Shown here piece by piece: positions 45,531 to 58,540 of a DNA stretch of 64,000 bases. A program made the position numbers and the translations under genes. The stretch comes from Physcomitrium patens (taxonomy: Eukaryota; Streptophyta; Bryopsida; Funariales; Funariaceae). Location: positions 12,152,698 through 12,216,697 of the forward strand of contig NC_037270.1 of NCBI RefSeq assembly GCF_000002425.4, written 5' to 3'. Within the stretch, counting starts at the first letter, position 1; the number at the start of each line of letters is the position of its first letter. A model generated the notes under the pieces. The model was not told the origin of the DNA and did no database searches. It saw only the letters and a program-made list of their open reading frames with translations.

Positions 45531-46026
45531 CAACTCTAAATATATAAAAACTATTATCAATAAAAAATCAACCTCAATAATATCCTTTTTAAACTAACCA
45601 CTTTGAAGTAGTAATTTAATTATATTTTATGATTAATTAAAATCTAATAATATGGCTGTTATTCCATTGTATAGTAAATTATATACTAAATATTTATATA
45701 CATTATTTTTACATAGTAACCAAATCATAACATAAAAATAAAGCTCATTAAGTTGGAACTCATATGTAATTTGATATTGGTTGTGCCTAACAAATTTTTG
45801 AAGAGCGGTATTAAAAAGTCATTGCTAGGACTTATCAATGCTCAAAGAATTCTTAAATACAGATTGTATTACTTTACTTCCATCATCAAATTTCCAATAA
45901 AAAGACTTCTACTATAATACTACATGTAATCAATAGGAAGAAGAGAGAGAGATAGCTGTGAAGAGAGATGTACTAGATCAATCAAGGCACTCCATAAAGA
46001 GAAGGCATTTTTTTTTAATCAGTATG
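45531..46026. other. Unassigned AT-rich stretch
   Basis: No gene or recognised repeat is seen. Confidence 0.4.
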
Positions 46027-46583
46027 TGTCATGAACATATGCATGTAAGCCAATAATTACATGTATAAATAGATAGAAGTAAGTAAAAGTAGATAAAAGT
46101 AAGTTAATTCTATAGTATTTGATATGGAAGCTTTTTAGAAGCTTCGTAGATGTTGCTTTGACTTTATAGGTGTCTTTAATTGATTTTTTGGGATTTGAAA
46201 CATAGTCAATAAGTTGGCCATGTGCCACACATGTTGTTCGCTTGAAGATCAAGCTATCTATATGGTCCACGTAGAAAAACTTACCTTATAAGTCAAGGCA
46301 TGTGTCTTACAAAGTCAACACATATTGGAGGTCTTATAGAAAGTTGCTACATAGCTCCTAGTAAGATAGTATATATAGAGACAAGAGTGAAGCCTTCTTC
46401 ATTCTTGTCAACTTCTTTCTTGTTTCCAGTTTAGTTTCAAGGGTCTCTAGTTTTTTTGGCTTTTGGCAATAGCCATTCCAGTTTCTTTCTTAATATACAT
46501 ATTAAGTTATTTCTATTTTTTCATCTTTCTTTAAGAGAAGTCTCACTTTTTTATTTATCTTTATCATATTCTTATCCTTGATA
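46027..46583 (+). mobile_element. Solo LTR of the gypsy A family
   Basis: TGTCATGAACATATGCATG to CTTATCCTTGATA, 557 bases, flanked by GTATG and CTATG (4 of 5). It contains GAAGCTTTTTAGAAGCTTC near 46128 and a TATA box near 46369. The minus-strand frame 46270-46019 is a shadow. Confidence 0.85.
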
Positions 46584-47156
46584 CTATGAGTCCACTTCTT
46601 CAAAAATCATAGATCTAGAAATTATATATAATATTTTAAAATAAGCAATTCTATCAAAGATATATTATTAAGATTGTAGTGAATAAAGTGGATGTATGGA
46701 AAAAATCATTTGGATTGAATTAGATCTAAATTCGATGAATTAAGATTTGATAAGATCAAAAATCATTAATAGATGAAAATTTATTTATAGATAATAAATT
46801 ATATTTAATTAACTTTTGATTGATAGATAAAAATTATAATAATAATAATAATAATAATAATTTATTAAGATAAAATAAAAAATAACAAAATAACAAAATA
46901 AAAAAATAATATAATAAATTGAATTAAAAATTAAAAGAACAAGTTCCTTGGGCGTGCATGTTGTAAATAAATTGCTATTATGAAGGTAGATTAATTATAG
47001 AGATTTTGCTTGATAGTTTGGATACTTAAAGATGATTAAAGAATAAATTGACTAAGATTTAATTAATAATTATAACTTCTAAAATTCTACATAGTCAATT
47101 CACTTATTGTGAATTAAAATAAACTTCAAATTAATGGAGGTTATTTTTAATTCACA
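46584..47156 (+). repeat. Family I LTR 3' end, copy 2
   Basis: It ends GGAGGTTATTTTTAATTCACA, matching the end of the family I LTR at 27913. An (AAT)n run lies near 46835-46860. Gypsy C integrase follows directly. Confidence 0.6.
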
Positions 47157-48099
47157 ACATAATTGGCAAAAAAAAGATATTTATTGAATAGAAGAATGTT
47201 ATGAATTATTATACACAAACTCTGCTAATAGAAAAAGAATTGTTCAATCATCTTAATAATAATTGATGGTACACCTCAAATATTACTCTAGAACTTAATT
47301 TATACATTTTGTTTGTCAATAAATTTAAAGTTAAAAAGCTGAAAAGAGCTTTATATCTACTTTTAGAGACTTGAAAAGAATTTTCTAAACTCTTGATATA
47401 AATTGAGTTTTTTTATCTAATATAATATCTTTCAGCAATCCATAGTAGTGATAGATATTGTGAAGAAAAAACTTAGTTATTTCTTTACTTATAATAGATT
47501 TTGTATATATATAAAATATACCATCTTAATAAAATAACCTATTATCATAAATATAGAATCATATGAACTTCAGATTTGAAGATCTATGATAAAATCTATA
47601 GAAACCAAAGACCATGATTGTTCTACAATAAGTCTATAAAATCAATGACAAGGAATTTTAGATCTTGAATAAATATTACATGATTTTACAAAGCTTTTGA
47701 CTACCTTCTACATTTGAAGCCACTAAAAATCTCTAGATATTATCTCCAAAGTCTTTTTGTATCCAAAATATATGAATGTTGGAATATCATGACAAGCTTG
47801 AAGAATATGTAGTTATATTTTGCCTTTTAAAATGTATAACTGATCCTTAAAGGAAAATAGATTATTTTTGAACTCAAACTTGGAAGTATCATGAGATTTA
47901 GAAGAATTATTCTTAATATCATGAACAAGAGGATCAAAAGACATACTCGATTAAATTTGCTTGACAAAGATTGAATCAATAGCTAATGTTAATTTTATTG
48001 CTTGAAGATGTACTTTAGCTTCAAGAGAATTGATTTTTGTTGATCAAAAGCTACATCTCTTTCTTTTGGTGCAATATAAGAATATTTAGAAATGACATA
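47157..48099 (-). pseudogene. Gypsy C integrase, part
   Basis: The minus strand matches gypsy B 31380-31540 (near 47157-47330) and gypsy A 13025-13700, including the H2C2 region. Stops are frequent. Confidence 0.75.
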
Positions 48100-49370
48100 T
48101 AATAAATCTTATTATTTTCTAATATTAAAATATAATTATTTATAATATATAAAATTAACTAAAATATATAATATATTGATTAATTTTGATATATATTAAA
48201 ATATTTATTAGATTAATTTAAAGAGAGTTGATGTAAGAAAATTTATTTTAAGGTTTATCTATTTTAATTATAATATTAAAATTATATAGGATATACATAT
48301 TTAATATAAAATCTAAAGAGAAGATTGGAGCTCAAAGATGAAGATCTAAATCTCTAAAAAACTTATTTGGAGGGATAAAAGCAAAGTATGGATAGATAAA
48401 GGGAAGAAGTGAAGATCTTCATTGCTATTGATCAAAAGCTATGTCTAATAGGCTCTCAAGAGGTTGTCCATGACCATAACAAAGATTTTGGCAACTTCAA
48501 AAGGAGAATTTTAGAAATAAAATCAAGGATTATAAATTTAGAAATTTGAATTATAATTTGTGTACAAATTTTAGAGGATTTGGAATTAAGATGATGAAGT
48601 TATAGCCGTTTGAAGTTAAGATATCTTTTTAAGATATATTATTGATTTTTTGAGGATACAAAGAGTTTTACAATAGCTTTTGGAGATTGAAAGGTATGGC
48701 CATAAAGGTGATTTTAAGATCTATATCTTTTGCAAAAGAATTTTTTCATTTGGAGTTTATATAAAGGAGTTATAGAATGTTAAAGATAACTCATGTAATT
48801 TAAAGGCAGTAAGTGAGTCATTTTATTGATAATAATAATTGGAGCCATATCTTAAGTTTTTAAATGAATTTTTGGTTCAAAATTTCTAAAAGTGTGTGTT
48901 AATAGGTTAAAAAGTTATATATCGAAATTTTATGGTATTTAAATACTTAATTTTAAAATATGAAGAAAATTACACACAAGTAAATATAAACAAGGGTTTG
49001 AAGCTACTGTTAGGATTTTGGTGATATTTCAAGATCCACAACAAATTTGCAATTGAAATTTATTGTGGTAGCTGTTTAAAGCACATTAATACTTCATGTA
49101 AAATTTTAATTTGTTTAAACAATCCAATTATAAGGTATGAAGTATTGAAATTTGAAAAGATTTCACTTTAAGGATATATAAGATTTTAAAATATTTATAT
49201 CACATTTTGGATGATCTTTGGTACTTAAGGCTTATGTATTGATGTAATTGATCCTATATGGATAATTTTATATATAAACTTACTGATTTATTATCTTAAG
49301 ACTTAATTGAATAATTAGTGATAGCCAAAAGCCTAGCGCTTTCTTAAGATAAATTCTTTCTACGTTGACA
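48100..49370 (+). repeat. Repeat K, copy 2, inserted in gypsy C
   Basis: It separates RNase H from integrase of gypsy C and is absent from A and B at that place. It is non-coding and inverted relative to 44301-45530. Exact ends and target duplication are not resolved. Confidence 0.5.
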
Positions 49371-50403
49371 CTAGAACTATAGGTGATCTTCAAATCAAAT
49401 CTTCTTAAAGACATATTCTAATGGGCTTGGCAACAATTCAAAACACATACTAATACAAAGTACTTGATATTCTTGTAATCCATATACACAATAACTAGAC
49501 TAAAAGCATCTTTTGGATAATGATGCTATTCTTAAAATAAATCTGCAATTACAAGAAGCTCTTTGTTGTGGATTTTGTAGTTAATCTTGATTTTTGAAAA
49601 TTTCTTAGCATAAAAAGCTATTAAATGGAGCTTATCATATGCTTCTATTTGTGATAAAACATCATTTATAGCAAATTTTTATGCATCTATTTCTATATAG
49701 AATGCCTTAAAAAAATCAATACAATATAAAATTATTATAAAAATAAATATTGTCTTTAATCCTTTAAAATATGTTTTAACATCTTTAGTTCACTCAAGTT
49801 TGTCTTTACATGTCAGATGTATAAGAAAAGCCACAACTTCAAAAAAGTTCTTAATAAAGATATAATATTAATTGGTAAATTTTAAAAAATATTATATATT
49901 TTTAATTATTTTTTAGACCTTTCAATCTATGATAGTCTAGACCTTCTTAGGATCTATCATTAATCCTTTGTTGGAAATGATATATGCTAAGAAATCAACT
50001 TGAATAGTGTAGAATATATACTTTATCATTTTTGTATATAATCCTACATCTTGAAGTTTTTGTAACATAATATAAATATGAAGTTCATATTTTTATATTT
50101 TTAGAAAAAATTAGAATGTTGTTTAAATAATAGACAATAAAATCATTAAAAAAACTCAAGAAAGACATCATTCATAAGATCTTGAAAAGCACTTGCTATA
50201 TTTGTGAATCCAAAAAGTATGACATTATATTTGAAATGTTCATACATAATTCAAAAAATAGTCTTTTACTCATCTCTTTCTTTAATGCGGACTAGGTTAT
50301 ATGCTCTTTGTAGATCTATTTTTGCATAGATTTTTGCTTAATTGAGTTGATCAAGAAGTTCTGAAATAAAAATTAGGAGATACCTATTTTTGATGTTGAT
50401 AAT
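49371..50403 (-). pseudogene. Gypsy C RT (3' part) and RNase H
   Basis: The minus strand has the VLNRRQARWS equivalent near 49430 and the YTDH region near 49470. RT active-site YLDD reads YLNN near 50140 (both Asp to Asn). RT continues to 50403, where the solo LTR begins. Confidence 0.8.
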
Positions 50404-52573
50404 TGTGAACTCTCAATTATTCTCTAAAATTTAAATTTTTTTTATTTTCCTATTTTATGATAATTAAACATGTTAGATTAGGATTTATATAATTAGAATT
50501 TAGTTTTATAGAATTTTTAGGATTACAACCCTTGATGGTATAAATCATAGCCTAATTCCTTGAATTAGGTTAATTAGGACTAAAGCGATAAGAGTTAGAA
50601 AATTAGAATAGCAACTTAATTAGTTTAATAATTTAGAGGTTGTTAGTCATTACTATAAGAGTTGACTAAAAGCCTATGAATGCATCTATAATCATTCACA
50701 TGTTTTAGGAGTTGGAATTATAAATCTCTAAAAGATTTAGGGAAGTTAGTAATGGTAATTTTGGATTTTCTTCCAAATTCGATAAATTTAAGTGGCATGG
50801 TGGTTCTTCTACTTAATGGGAGTTTTTTTAATGCAATGGTGGAACCGGATTTATCTCGTGGAGTGAAGAAAATAAGAACAGCAACTTCTCCTTCAAATTA
50901 CAAGAGAAGCAATGAAATTCTCATTTTGAAGAATTTCACAAAAATTACTAAGATCCTTGTAAGTAAAAACTTCCATGAAAATTATAATTGAGCATGGATT
51001 GAGGCATGTGAGTAGTCGATCTTAGCTTAAAAAGGTGTTTTGAACACAATAGTGTAGTTAGATTTACAAAAAAAATGTTTTCTTAACCACTTACAAGAGC
51101 CATCAGCCTTGGTAACGAGATTGGCTCTTGGATGAATGAAGGCTGTAGATCTAGATTGGGGATCTTAAAAATCAAGGGTGGAGATGTAGCCACCCTTCTA
51201 CGAATCTCCACTCAATTTTATAAGAGAGACTTGGTTTTCCAAGCCCTATCTCTCTCCTCTTTTGGGTGAAAGGTAGAGCCATGCCAAAATTTGGCCAAAA
51301 ACCCTAATCTTAATTTTATTTAGATTTTAATTCTCATTGTGAACCTTGTAATTGTGTATGTATGGATTTTGCATTGTGAAGGATGGTCATTAAGTTTTAA
51401 AATATGTTTCATTGAGGTAGATATCTCCTTGGCCTCTCAAATACCCCAAGGGTTTCAAGGGCCTTGGATTTTCTTCAATTAGTCACTCAATTTTTGTTGT
51501 TTCAATGTGAGATTTTGAATAGTTGTAGCTTTTGTTGTTAGCTTTCCAACAAGATAAGACTTGCTTGATTTGGAGTAAGAAAGAAGTTTTGGTGAATTTC
51601 TGAGTTTGAGGGAGTTGGCTGCCTTTGCAGTTTGAATCAATCGAGTTTGGAAAGACATTTCTCAGTACCTGGAGATTGGATTTATTTGAAATTTTGGGAG
51701 TATCAAGCTTTATAAGATAAGCTCTGAAAGGCACAAGTTATGGTGAATTTGAAGAAAATCTGAATTTTTAATGAATTTCTAAGTCAAGAGGGTTGGTCAC
51801 CATGGCAGTTTGGATCACTCAACTTCAAGGGAGGAATTCTCACGACTGGATCATTAGATTGCAACAAGGATTGTTGGATCAAAAGCGTCTTCAAGTCAGC
51901 CTTGCAACAAGCTAAGAATCATTCGAATTGAAGCTTATTACAAATTTTGGAGTAGAAGGAGGTAGCTACCTTCAATCCTTACGTGTTGTAAAGGTATCTT
52001 CGCTTTCACCTCTTTCACTTTATTTTTACTATTGTCTTCACAATGACTTGTAAGCTTCACATTTCACTTTTTGGCTAATAAATTTTAAGTTTAAATTTTA
52101 ACCTTTAATATTTTCACTTTAACTTTTAACTTTAACTTTAACTTTAACTTTTAACTTTAACTTTTAACTTTAACTTTTAACTTTAACTTTTAACTTTAAC
52201 TTTTAACTTTAGTTTTTTTTACTTAATCTTTTAATTTTAACTTTTAACTTAACCTTTTATCTTAATTTTTAACTTTAACTTTTTTTTAACTTAACTTTTA
52301 ACTTAGCTTTTAAATCGAACTTAAGTTTTTATTCTTATGGTCAATTAATAGTAATAACTTAATTAATTATTTTTATTGTGTTTGCAAAGTAAATTTCATT
52401 TAACATGTTAATTTACTGTTAGTAACCATTGCTTGAAAGGCCTAAAACTAATTGAATTTTTAATATAAGATTTAAATTAATCTAACAATTACACAATTGG
52501 GAGCTCTCCAATTCCACCTCTTGGACTTGTTGTGTGGCATAGGTTTCATCAAGTGGTGAAATTTGGCCTCACA
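50404..52573 (+). mobile_element. Solo LTR, family H, copy 2, perfect target duplication
   Basis: It is 2170 bases, TGTGAACTC to GGCCTCACA, with ATAAT on both sides (50399-50403, 52574-52578). Removing it restores the RT sequence KNRYP/DYRGL on the minus strand. It contains a TTTAAC-type tandem array at 52117-52320. No coding region; short frames (50752-50991, 51734-51483) are chance. Confidence 0.9.
52117..52320. repeat. Hexa/heptanucleotide array TTTAACT(T)
   Basis: Repeated TTTAAC(TT) units form about 200 bases, degenerate at the 3' side. Related T-rich stretches lie at 20800-20900 and 27300-27500 in the other H/I copies. Confidence 0.85.
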
Positions 52574-52578
52574 ATAAT

Positions 52579-54740
52579 ATTAAGTCCTCGATAGTTTATA
52601 TATATCCTTAGAGATCTATCTTTTTTTCTTTATAAACAAGATGAAAATCCTTGCTAAAGATTTTGAATAGATATGAAGTTCTTAACCAAATTTTTATCAA
52701 TGTATTCATTTAATGTAGCCAATTCATTTTGCGATAAGCTATAGATTGATCTAAATAATAGTTGAGCTCCTTCTTATATATCAATTGAATAATTATAGGA
52801 CGAATGCTTTGGAAGAATATCTATATTTTTTTTTCAAAAACATCTTAGAAATCTTGATACTGGCTAGAAATACTACTTGACGTCTTTTCATCATCAAAAA
52901 TAGGTGTGGCATATATAGCAAAAGATGATGCATTTTTTGTTGCATGTATGAAAGTTCTTGCATCTATCAGTAAGGATTTGGAAGTATTAGGCTTATTTAT
53001 TTCTATTTTACTATTAAAATTTTGGATTAAATTATAAGAAAATTTAAGCTTACAAAAAATCCAATCTATTTGAGGATTATATTTTTTTTACTATAATAAT
53101 CCTAATATAATTGGATTAGAGTGAGATCTCATTATATTAAATATTATTATATTATTATAATCTTTAATTGCTATATCTAAATGAATAGTCTCATGAATAA
53201 CGTCTCCAAAAGATAACAAATAACCATCTATGACTTCTACATGTAAAAATTTAGTTTTCTTCACTAAAGGTATTTCTTATTTCTTGACAAATTCTTTGTT
53301 TATAAAAGAATCTGAGGCTCATGAATATAATAATGCAAAGATTTTGTATTTTTACGTCCTAAATACATATCTATAATAAAATAAGGTGGAAGATCTAAAT
53401 TAAAAATAAGACCTATATTAGGTATTGTATATGATTCCAACAACATGGTCCCTATTATAGTTGGAGAAACTTATTTTCTAACATATTATCTTTTTTAGAA
53501 ACTATGCTCTTTATTTTGTAATTGAGTTGCTTCTTTGGATAATATTGAGTAGTATGCTTAACTTTTCTATAATATAAGGATAAATTCTCTTAATGATATC
53601 AAGTCTTTTCTTGCTTAGCAAGGAATTTAAAATATATTGTATTAATTTGCATTAATTTAAGCCTTGATAAATAAGTTTCTAAAAACTTAGAAGCTGCCAT
53701 CATTATTTGATTTATTCGTCTTTAGCCAAGTCTTTATTTTTAATGCCTTTTAAATAATCAATTATTGCATACAATGGCTTATAAATTATTCTAAAGATTT
53801 TACTATTGGCAATATCAATAATATATCTTTGATGTTATCTTTCAATCCATATTGAAATTGATTGATGAGGACTTTGTCATTCCAATCCATGTTGTAAGCA
53901 AGGTTTAAAAATTCAATAATATATATAGTAGTTGCTAGTAATCCTTATCGAAAAGATAAGAATTTGGTCTCTACTACTCTTTCTTAATTACTTTCTCCAA
54001 ATGTGGCCATAAAGACTTCTATGAATTATTTCAAATCATAAAGGAATTATAAATCTTTTTTCATCAAAGGTATAAACCAAGAGAGAGCATGTCTAGATAG
54101 AAGTGTGCCTATGAATTAAACTGGAATAAATCCATCAAGGTATTGGAAGAGATGCAATCTTAGATAGAGCTTGATTTGTTGCAAAAATCCTTGAAATTTT
54201 GATCTTATTCCATCAAACTCTTTGGTCATACTAATACTTGTTCCTATTATACTTTTAGAAGCAAAATTTCCTAGATTTGATTATGAGGTCAATTTACTTC
54301 CTTCTTTCAACTGTACAATTTTTGATGATGATTCTAAACTTCTTTTATAGGCATAGAATTAGTATTTCCATGATTGATACTTGTAATATATGAAATTTCT
54401 ATCTCAAGAGTATTGAGAAATTCTTGAAGTTTAGCAATATTTATAAATCTATTCTCACTTCCACCAAGTATAGCATCCATGTTTTTTTCTTCAATTTCAA
54501 ATCACTTAACAAATCCACAAGTCAAATTAAAGGAAGATAATCTTCAACTTTTAATATTAAATAAAAATTTCCACAAAGAAGAATAATCTACTCTCTTTAA
54601 GAAAAATATTAATGTTAAAAAACTAAACAATCTATTTAAAAGTGAATAATCTACAACCTTCAAAATATAATAATAGAAGTGGGATAATCTACTCATTTTT
54701 AAAACAAAAAAAGAATAATAAGTTAGCACTCTTGTCAGAC
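52579..54740 (-). pseudogene. Gypsy C leader, gag, protease and start of RT
   Basis: The minus strand has the leader with four decayed GATTA(T)CC motifs (near 54680, 54650, 54590, 54540), then gag (54480-53500), a protease homologous to B 29143-29574 (53420-53000), and RT from about 52870. Broken by many stops. Confidence 0.75.
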
Positions 54741-55270
54741 TCTCAAAGATCTAAATTTTAAAGAACTAAAATGTCAATACACTCTTGTGTCACTCAAAAA
54801 GACTAAAAAATCACTCAAAGATGATATAGTATTAAACTAGAATGCCTATTATCAAAGACAAGAAGATTAGAAAGGCTTGAAACAATACTAAAGATTAAAA
54901 AGGCATTAACAAGAGTAAAAAAAGCTTCACTCTTGCCTCCATAAATATTCTTAATTAGGAGCTATGTAGTATTGTCCTATAAGACCTCAAAGATATGTTG
55001 ACTTTATAAGAGACATATTTCAACTTGCAAGGCAAGTTTTTTATATGTGCATCATATAATTAGCTTATTTAGTAAGCTATCAATATGTGATTAACTTATT
55101 GATCAAGTTTCTAACCTATCAATCAACTACAAATACATCTAAAATCAAAACAACATCTATGAAGCTTTTAAAAAGCATCTTTAAAAAATATCATGAAATA
55201 AATCTACTTTTTATCTTCTTCTATTTAATCATATAGATAAATATTAGAATAAATATGTATGTCCATGATA
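54741..55270 (-). repeat. 5' LTR of gypsy C
   Basis: On the minus strand TATCATGGACATACATAT (55270) to TTGAGA (54741), 530 bases, most like the gypsy B LTR. It contains a GGAGGCAAGAGTGAAGC block near 54930. Confidence 0.75.
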
Positions 55271-55309
55271 ATATGTGTACTCCAATGAATCTTATTATGA
55301 AGATCTTTC

Positions 55310-55990
55310 ATTCTTCTACATCAACTATTTCACAATATATATAAAGTAAGTAAAAAAATTCAATAATACAAAAGTTATTATCAAAATCTTTCTATAAGGT
55401 CTTAAATTCACAATCCTAAGAATTATGAATCCAGAAAAAAATATTACAGATCTATAAGGTCAAATTTAGTACCTCCTCATGCCAAAATATAAGTTTAGAT
55501 TTTATAAATCTTAACAATAGCATACACTATAAGATCTATTTTACACAAGTATAATTATTAAAAAAAGACATTAACTTACTTGAATGGTATAAAAAAATGT
55601 GTGTAGGTCCACAATCTATTGAAGAAATATGAAAATCATGATATAAGTAAGTACAAATCAAAAATGTTGCACACAAGAGAAGTATGGAATGAAATACCTC
55701 TTACTTCCAATATCCTTTACTTATAGGAAGAGTTTATATCTATTATAATTTAATTTCATCTATAATCATCTTCATTCTTCTTTACTTTATTTAACTAAAT
55801 TCTAGATTCTTTTTAATCTAGCCACCACTTAAAATTCTAGCTGCCATATTACTAACTAATTTTCATCCTTTTGCTACTTTTTGACTATTAGCAACTTATC
55901 AAAGATAATATCTTTAATATTATATCTATTCTTATTTTAACATGAATACCTAAATTTTTATATCTTAAAAATTATAAAATATTCTTTTAA
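55310..55990 (-). repeat. Copia LTR, isolated copy
   Basis: It is collinear with 22250-22883 (blocks AGGTCTTAAATTCACAATCC, GATCTATAAGGTCAAATTTAG and ACTTCCAATATCCTTTA). The LTR 5' end TGTTAAAATAAG is near 55943. No copia coding sequence adjoins it. Confidence 0.6.
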
Positions 55991-58040
55991 TATTTCTACA
56001 TAAGAACTATCCATGTGCTTATCTTAAGTCTTTGGAATTCTCGTCAAAGTCAAGGTCAAATAATTCAACTTTAAATCTAATTTTAATTTCTTTAATTTAT
56101 CAATCTTATCTTATCTTATCTTCTTTAATTTAGTCTTTAAAGTTATTTTTTTTTATATTAATAAACTTCTATATTTATATAAATATTATCCTATAACTTT
56201 CAAAATTTATTAATAGATCAAAATTATATGTTGAAATGACATACACATATGTCAAATATATTTTTTTCATTATAATTTTATTTTGATAAGTACACCATAA
56301 TTTTATAGATATTTATAGCTTTTATATAGTAAATATTTTTAATGATATTTATACATAATAAAATTTCTTTATTTTTTACTACCATAATTATCAAAGGTAA
56401 TTTCAACCACCTTATCTTTTTAATACATGGATAGCTAATTCCATTGTTACTAGATCTTAGAAGCTCTAATATTGGTAGTTTAGTATTTGAATCAAGTATA
56501 CTTAGATTCAAGGACTATGTTGTAGCTCAAGTAAGTAATGCATTTAGAGCAAGATTTAGTTTATTTTTCTAATATTATGATTTCTATCAAAAATGGCTAC
56601 CTGTCATTTAGGACACTTTTATAATACCATTGTTGGCTATTCTATCTTTTTTTTGTTGTAGCAATCTTACTTTGGAGTATGCTGCATCAAAGCTAGTTGT
56701 TGGTTCTATCATCTTGTTTTTTTATAGAGTGTCAAGATATACGAGCTTTGTTCTTGAAGCAGCTACAAATTTTTTTGTGGTGGATGCTCTTAGTACTACC
56801 ATTGCTATGATATAGCTTAATTGTGATCAATACTTGAAGTTATCATTTTGATTCTTTGAATCAAACACAAGTTGCTGGCGCTCTTAGATAGATATAATAG
56901 AGTTGATTTTTTCAAAGATCTTTTATTGTCTATATTCTATTCAGCTCCTATATTTTAGTGTATTTATATGGCAAGGTACTATAGGAGCTTTGTACTAGGC
57001 AGTTCAAATTAATATCATTAATTTGAAAGCCTTAGACAAAGATGTTGCTAATCAAGTGTTATTATAATAAATTTTAGTAGTAGCAATAATAGCAATTTTT
57101 TCAAGTATTCTTACTAAATTTTCTAATAAAATCAATAAACCACATTATTATAGGTTCTGTTTAATAATCCTTGTAGACTTGCTTTGGTTGTTTTTAGAGG
57201 CATCTAACATCAAGTTGATTAACTCACTAGTTTTTTTTTTCTCTCTAGAGTTTTTTATTTGCTCTTAAAGCTATTATTTTTTATGGCCATTTAGTTAGAG
57301 CATGTCTTGAAGCACCTAAATTACCTTCTATATCTTCATATACCATGTGTGTCAATTCAAGCTCAATGTTAAAGTAAAAATCTATAACCTGCAAGATTAG
57401 AATGTTTAATTATATTAAATAACTGTTAGGTAATACAAAATTGAGAGAATAATACTTGGTACACCAAAGATTTAAGCAACAATTTAGTTGACTTAGTAAG
57501 CAGCCAAGGTAGTAAAATTTGATAATAGAATGTAGACTTAATTTAAAATTGTATAAAGAAGTAATGGCTTCTAATGTTGGTCTTCTATGAGAGCAAAAGA
57601 TAGTGCATGCCAATGGTTTTACCATCTTTTAAGATAATTATAATCCTAAAATTAAGACTCATATAAATTAAAGAATAAAGAAAATAATGATTTGAATTCT
57701 AGCATGTGATTAGAGCTACTGAAAGCATTCATGATTACTTATGACAAAATCACCACCATCAACTTTCATTAAGCATTCCAACTCCATGGTTGATTATACT
57801 TAAAAAAATTCATAAGAATTGAGAGTAATTAGCAAGAAGTCACAATAGCCAATATTAATTAGAAATAAGACTGAAAGCTACTCTATGAATTCTTCTAACT
57901 CTAGGCTAAAATACAAGGTCAATATAACTTTAAAAAATAAAAAACTTATCAAGTTTATATTATTGAGATTTTTTGAATAAAATCTTTTGTATAAGCTTAA
58001 ATCAATTGGATTAAATCAGGATTTTGAAGGAATAAATTCT
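55991..58040. other. Unassigned AT-rich region, no gene recognised
   Basis: It contains a CTTAT microsatellite near 56105-56122. The frames at 56511-56278 (minus), 56630-56815 (plus) and 57625-57410 (minus) are short and show no motif. Confidence 0.35.
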
Positions 58041-58450
58041 TGCAGCTAAAAATAGATTGAAATTGGATAAATTTTTATCTATGGATGAAAAAATATTTAT
58101 AGATGAAAATTTATTCATAGACGAAAATTTGTTATTAAATAAAATTTTAATTTTGGATGATAATTAATATTAAATAATAATTAAAATATAAAATATAAAA
58201 AATATAAATTTTATAGACTTAAATCAAATCTTATGAAAAAAATATTTCAAGTGTGTGTTTTTATTAAATTATGTGAGTGCCTTGTAATGTTTTTGTAATA
58301 GTTATAATTATTGTTTTTACTTATTAAGAGCATCAAGAATTTAAGATGAAATAAGAGATAACTTTAATAATTAAATTAGAATCTAAATAATAGTTATGAA
58401 TTAAAATAGATATTCAACTAATAGGAATTTATTTTACTTCACAATTTGAT
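58041..58450 (+). repeat. Family I LTR 3' end, copy 3
   Basis: It ends AATAGGAATTTATTTTACTTCACA at about 58443, like 47156 and 27913. The repeated ATAGATGAAAATTTATT block is also at 46767. The 5' part is not found. Confidence 0.5.
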
Positions 58451-58540
58451 ACATTTACTGGAAGTATTATCTTATGAATCTTAAGCTTGCTTGGAGGATA
58501 ATTGTTTTATTATTTTATAATTTTTAATTATTTTATCTTA

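Larger units (their letters stand above)
47157..55270 (-). mobile_element. Gypsy C: chromodomain-family element, 3' end lost
   Basis: It reads on the minus strand from its 5' LTR (55270-54741) through gag, protease, RT, RNase H and integrase to 47157. The integrase C-terminus, chromodomain and 3' LTR are missing. It is interrupted by repeat K (48100-49370) and an H-family solo LTR (50404-52573). Gene order and motifs match gypsies A and B. Confidence 0.85.

Noticed and set aside
42377-47156. One intact 4.8-kb element with family I ends
   Set aside because: The ends fit, but the flanks CTATA/ACATA match only 3 of 5 bases, the left flank is not clearly gypsy C, and the interior contains other repeats; left as two separate fragments.
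56630-56815. 61-codon plus-strand frame as a small secreted or membrane protein
   Set aside because: The hydrophobic composition follows from T-rich DNA; no homologous copy, motif or start context supports it.
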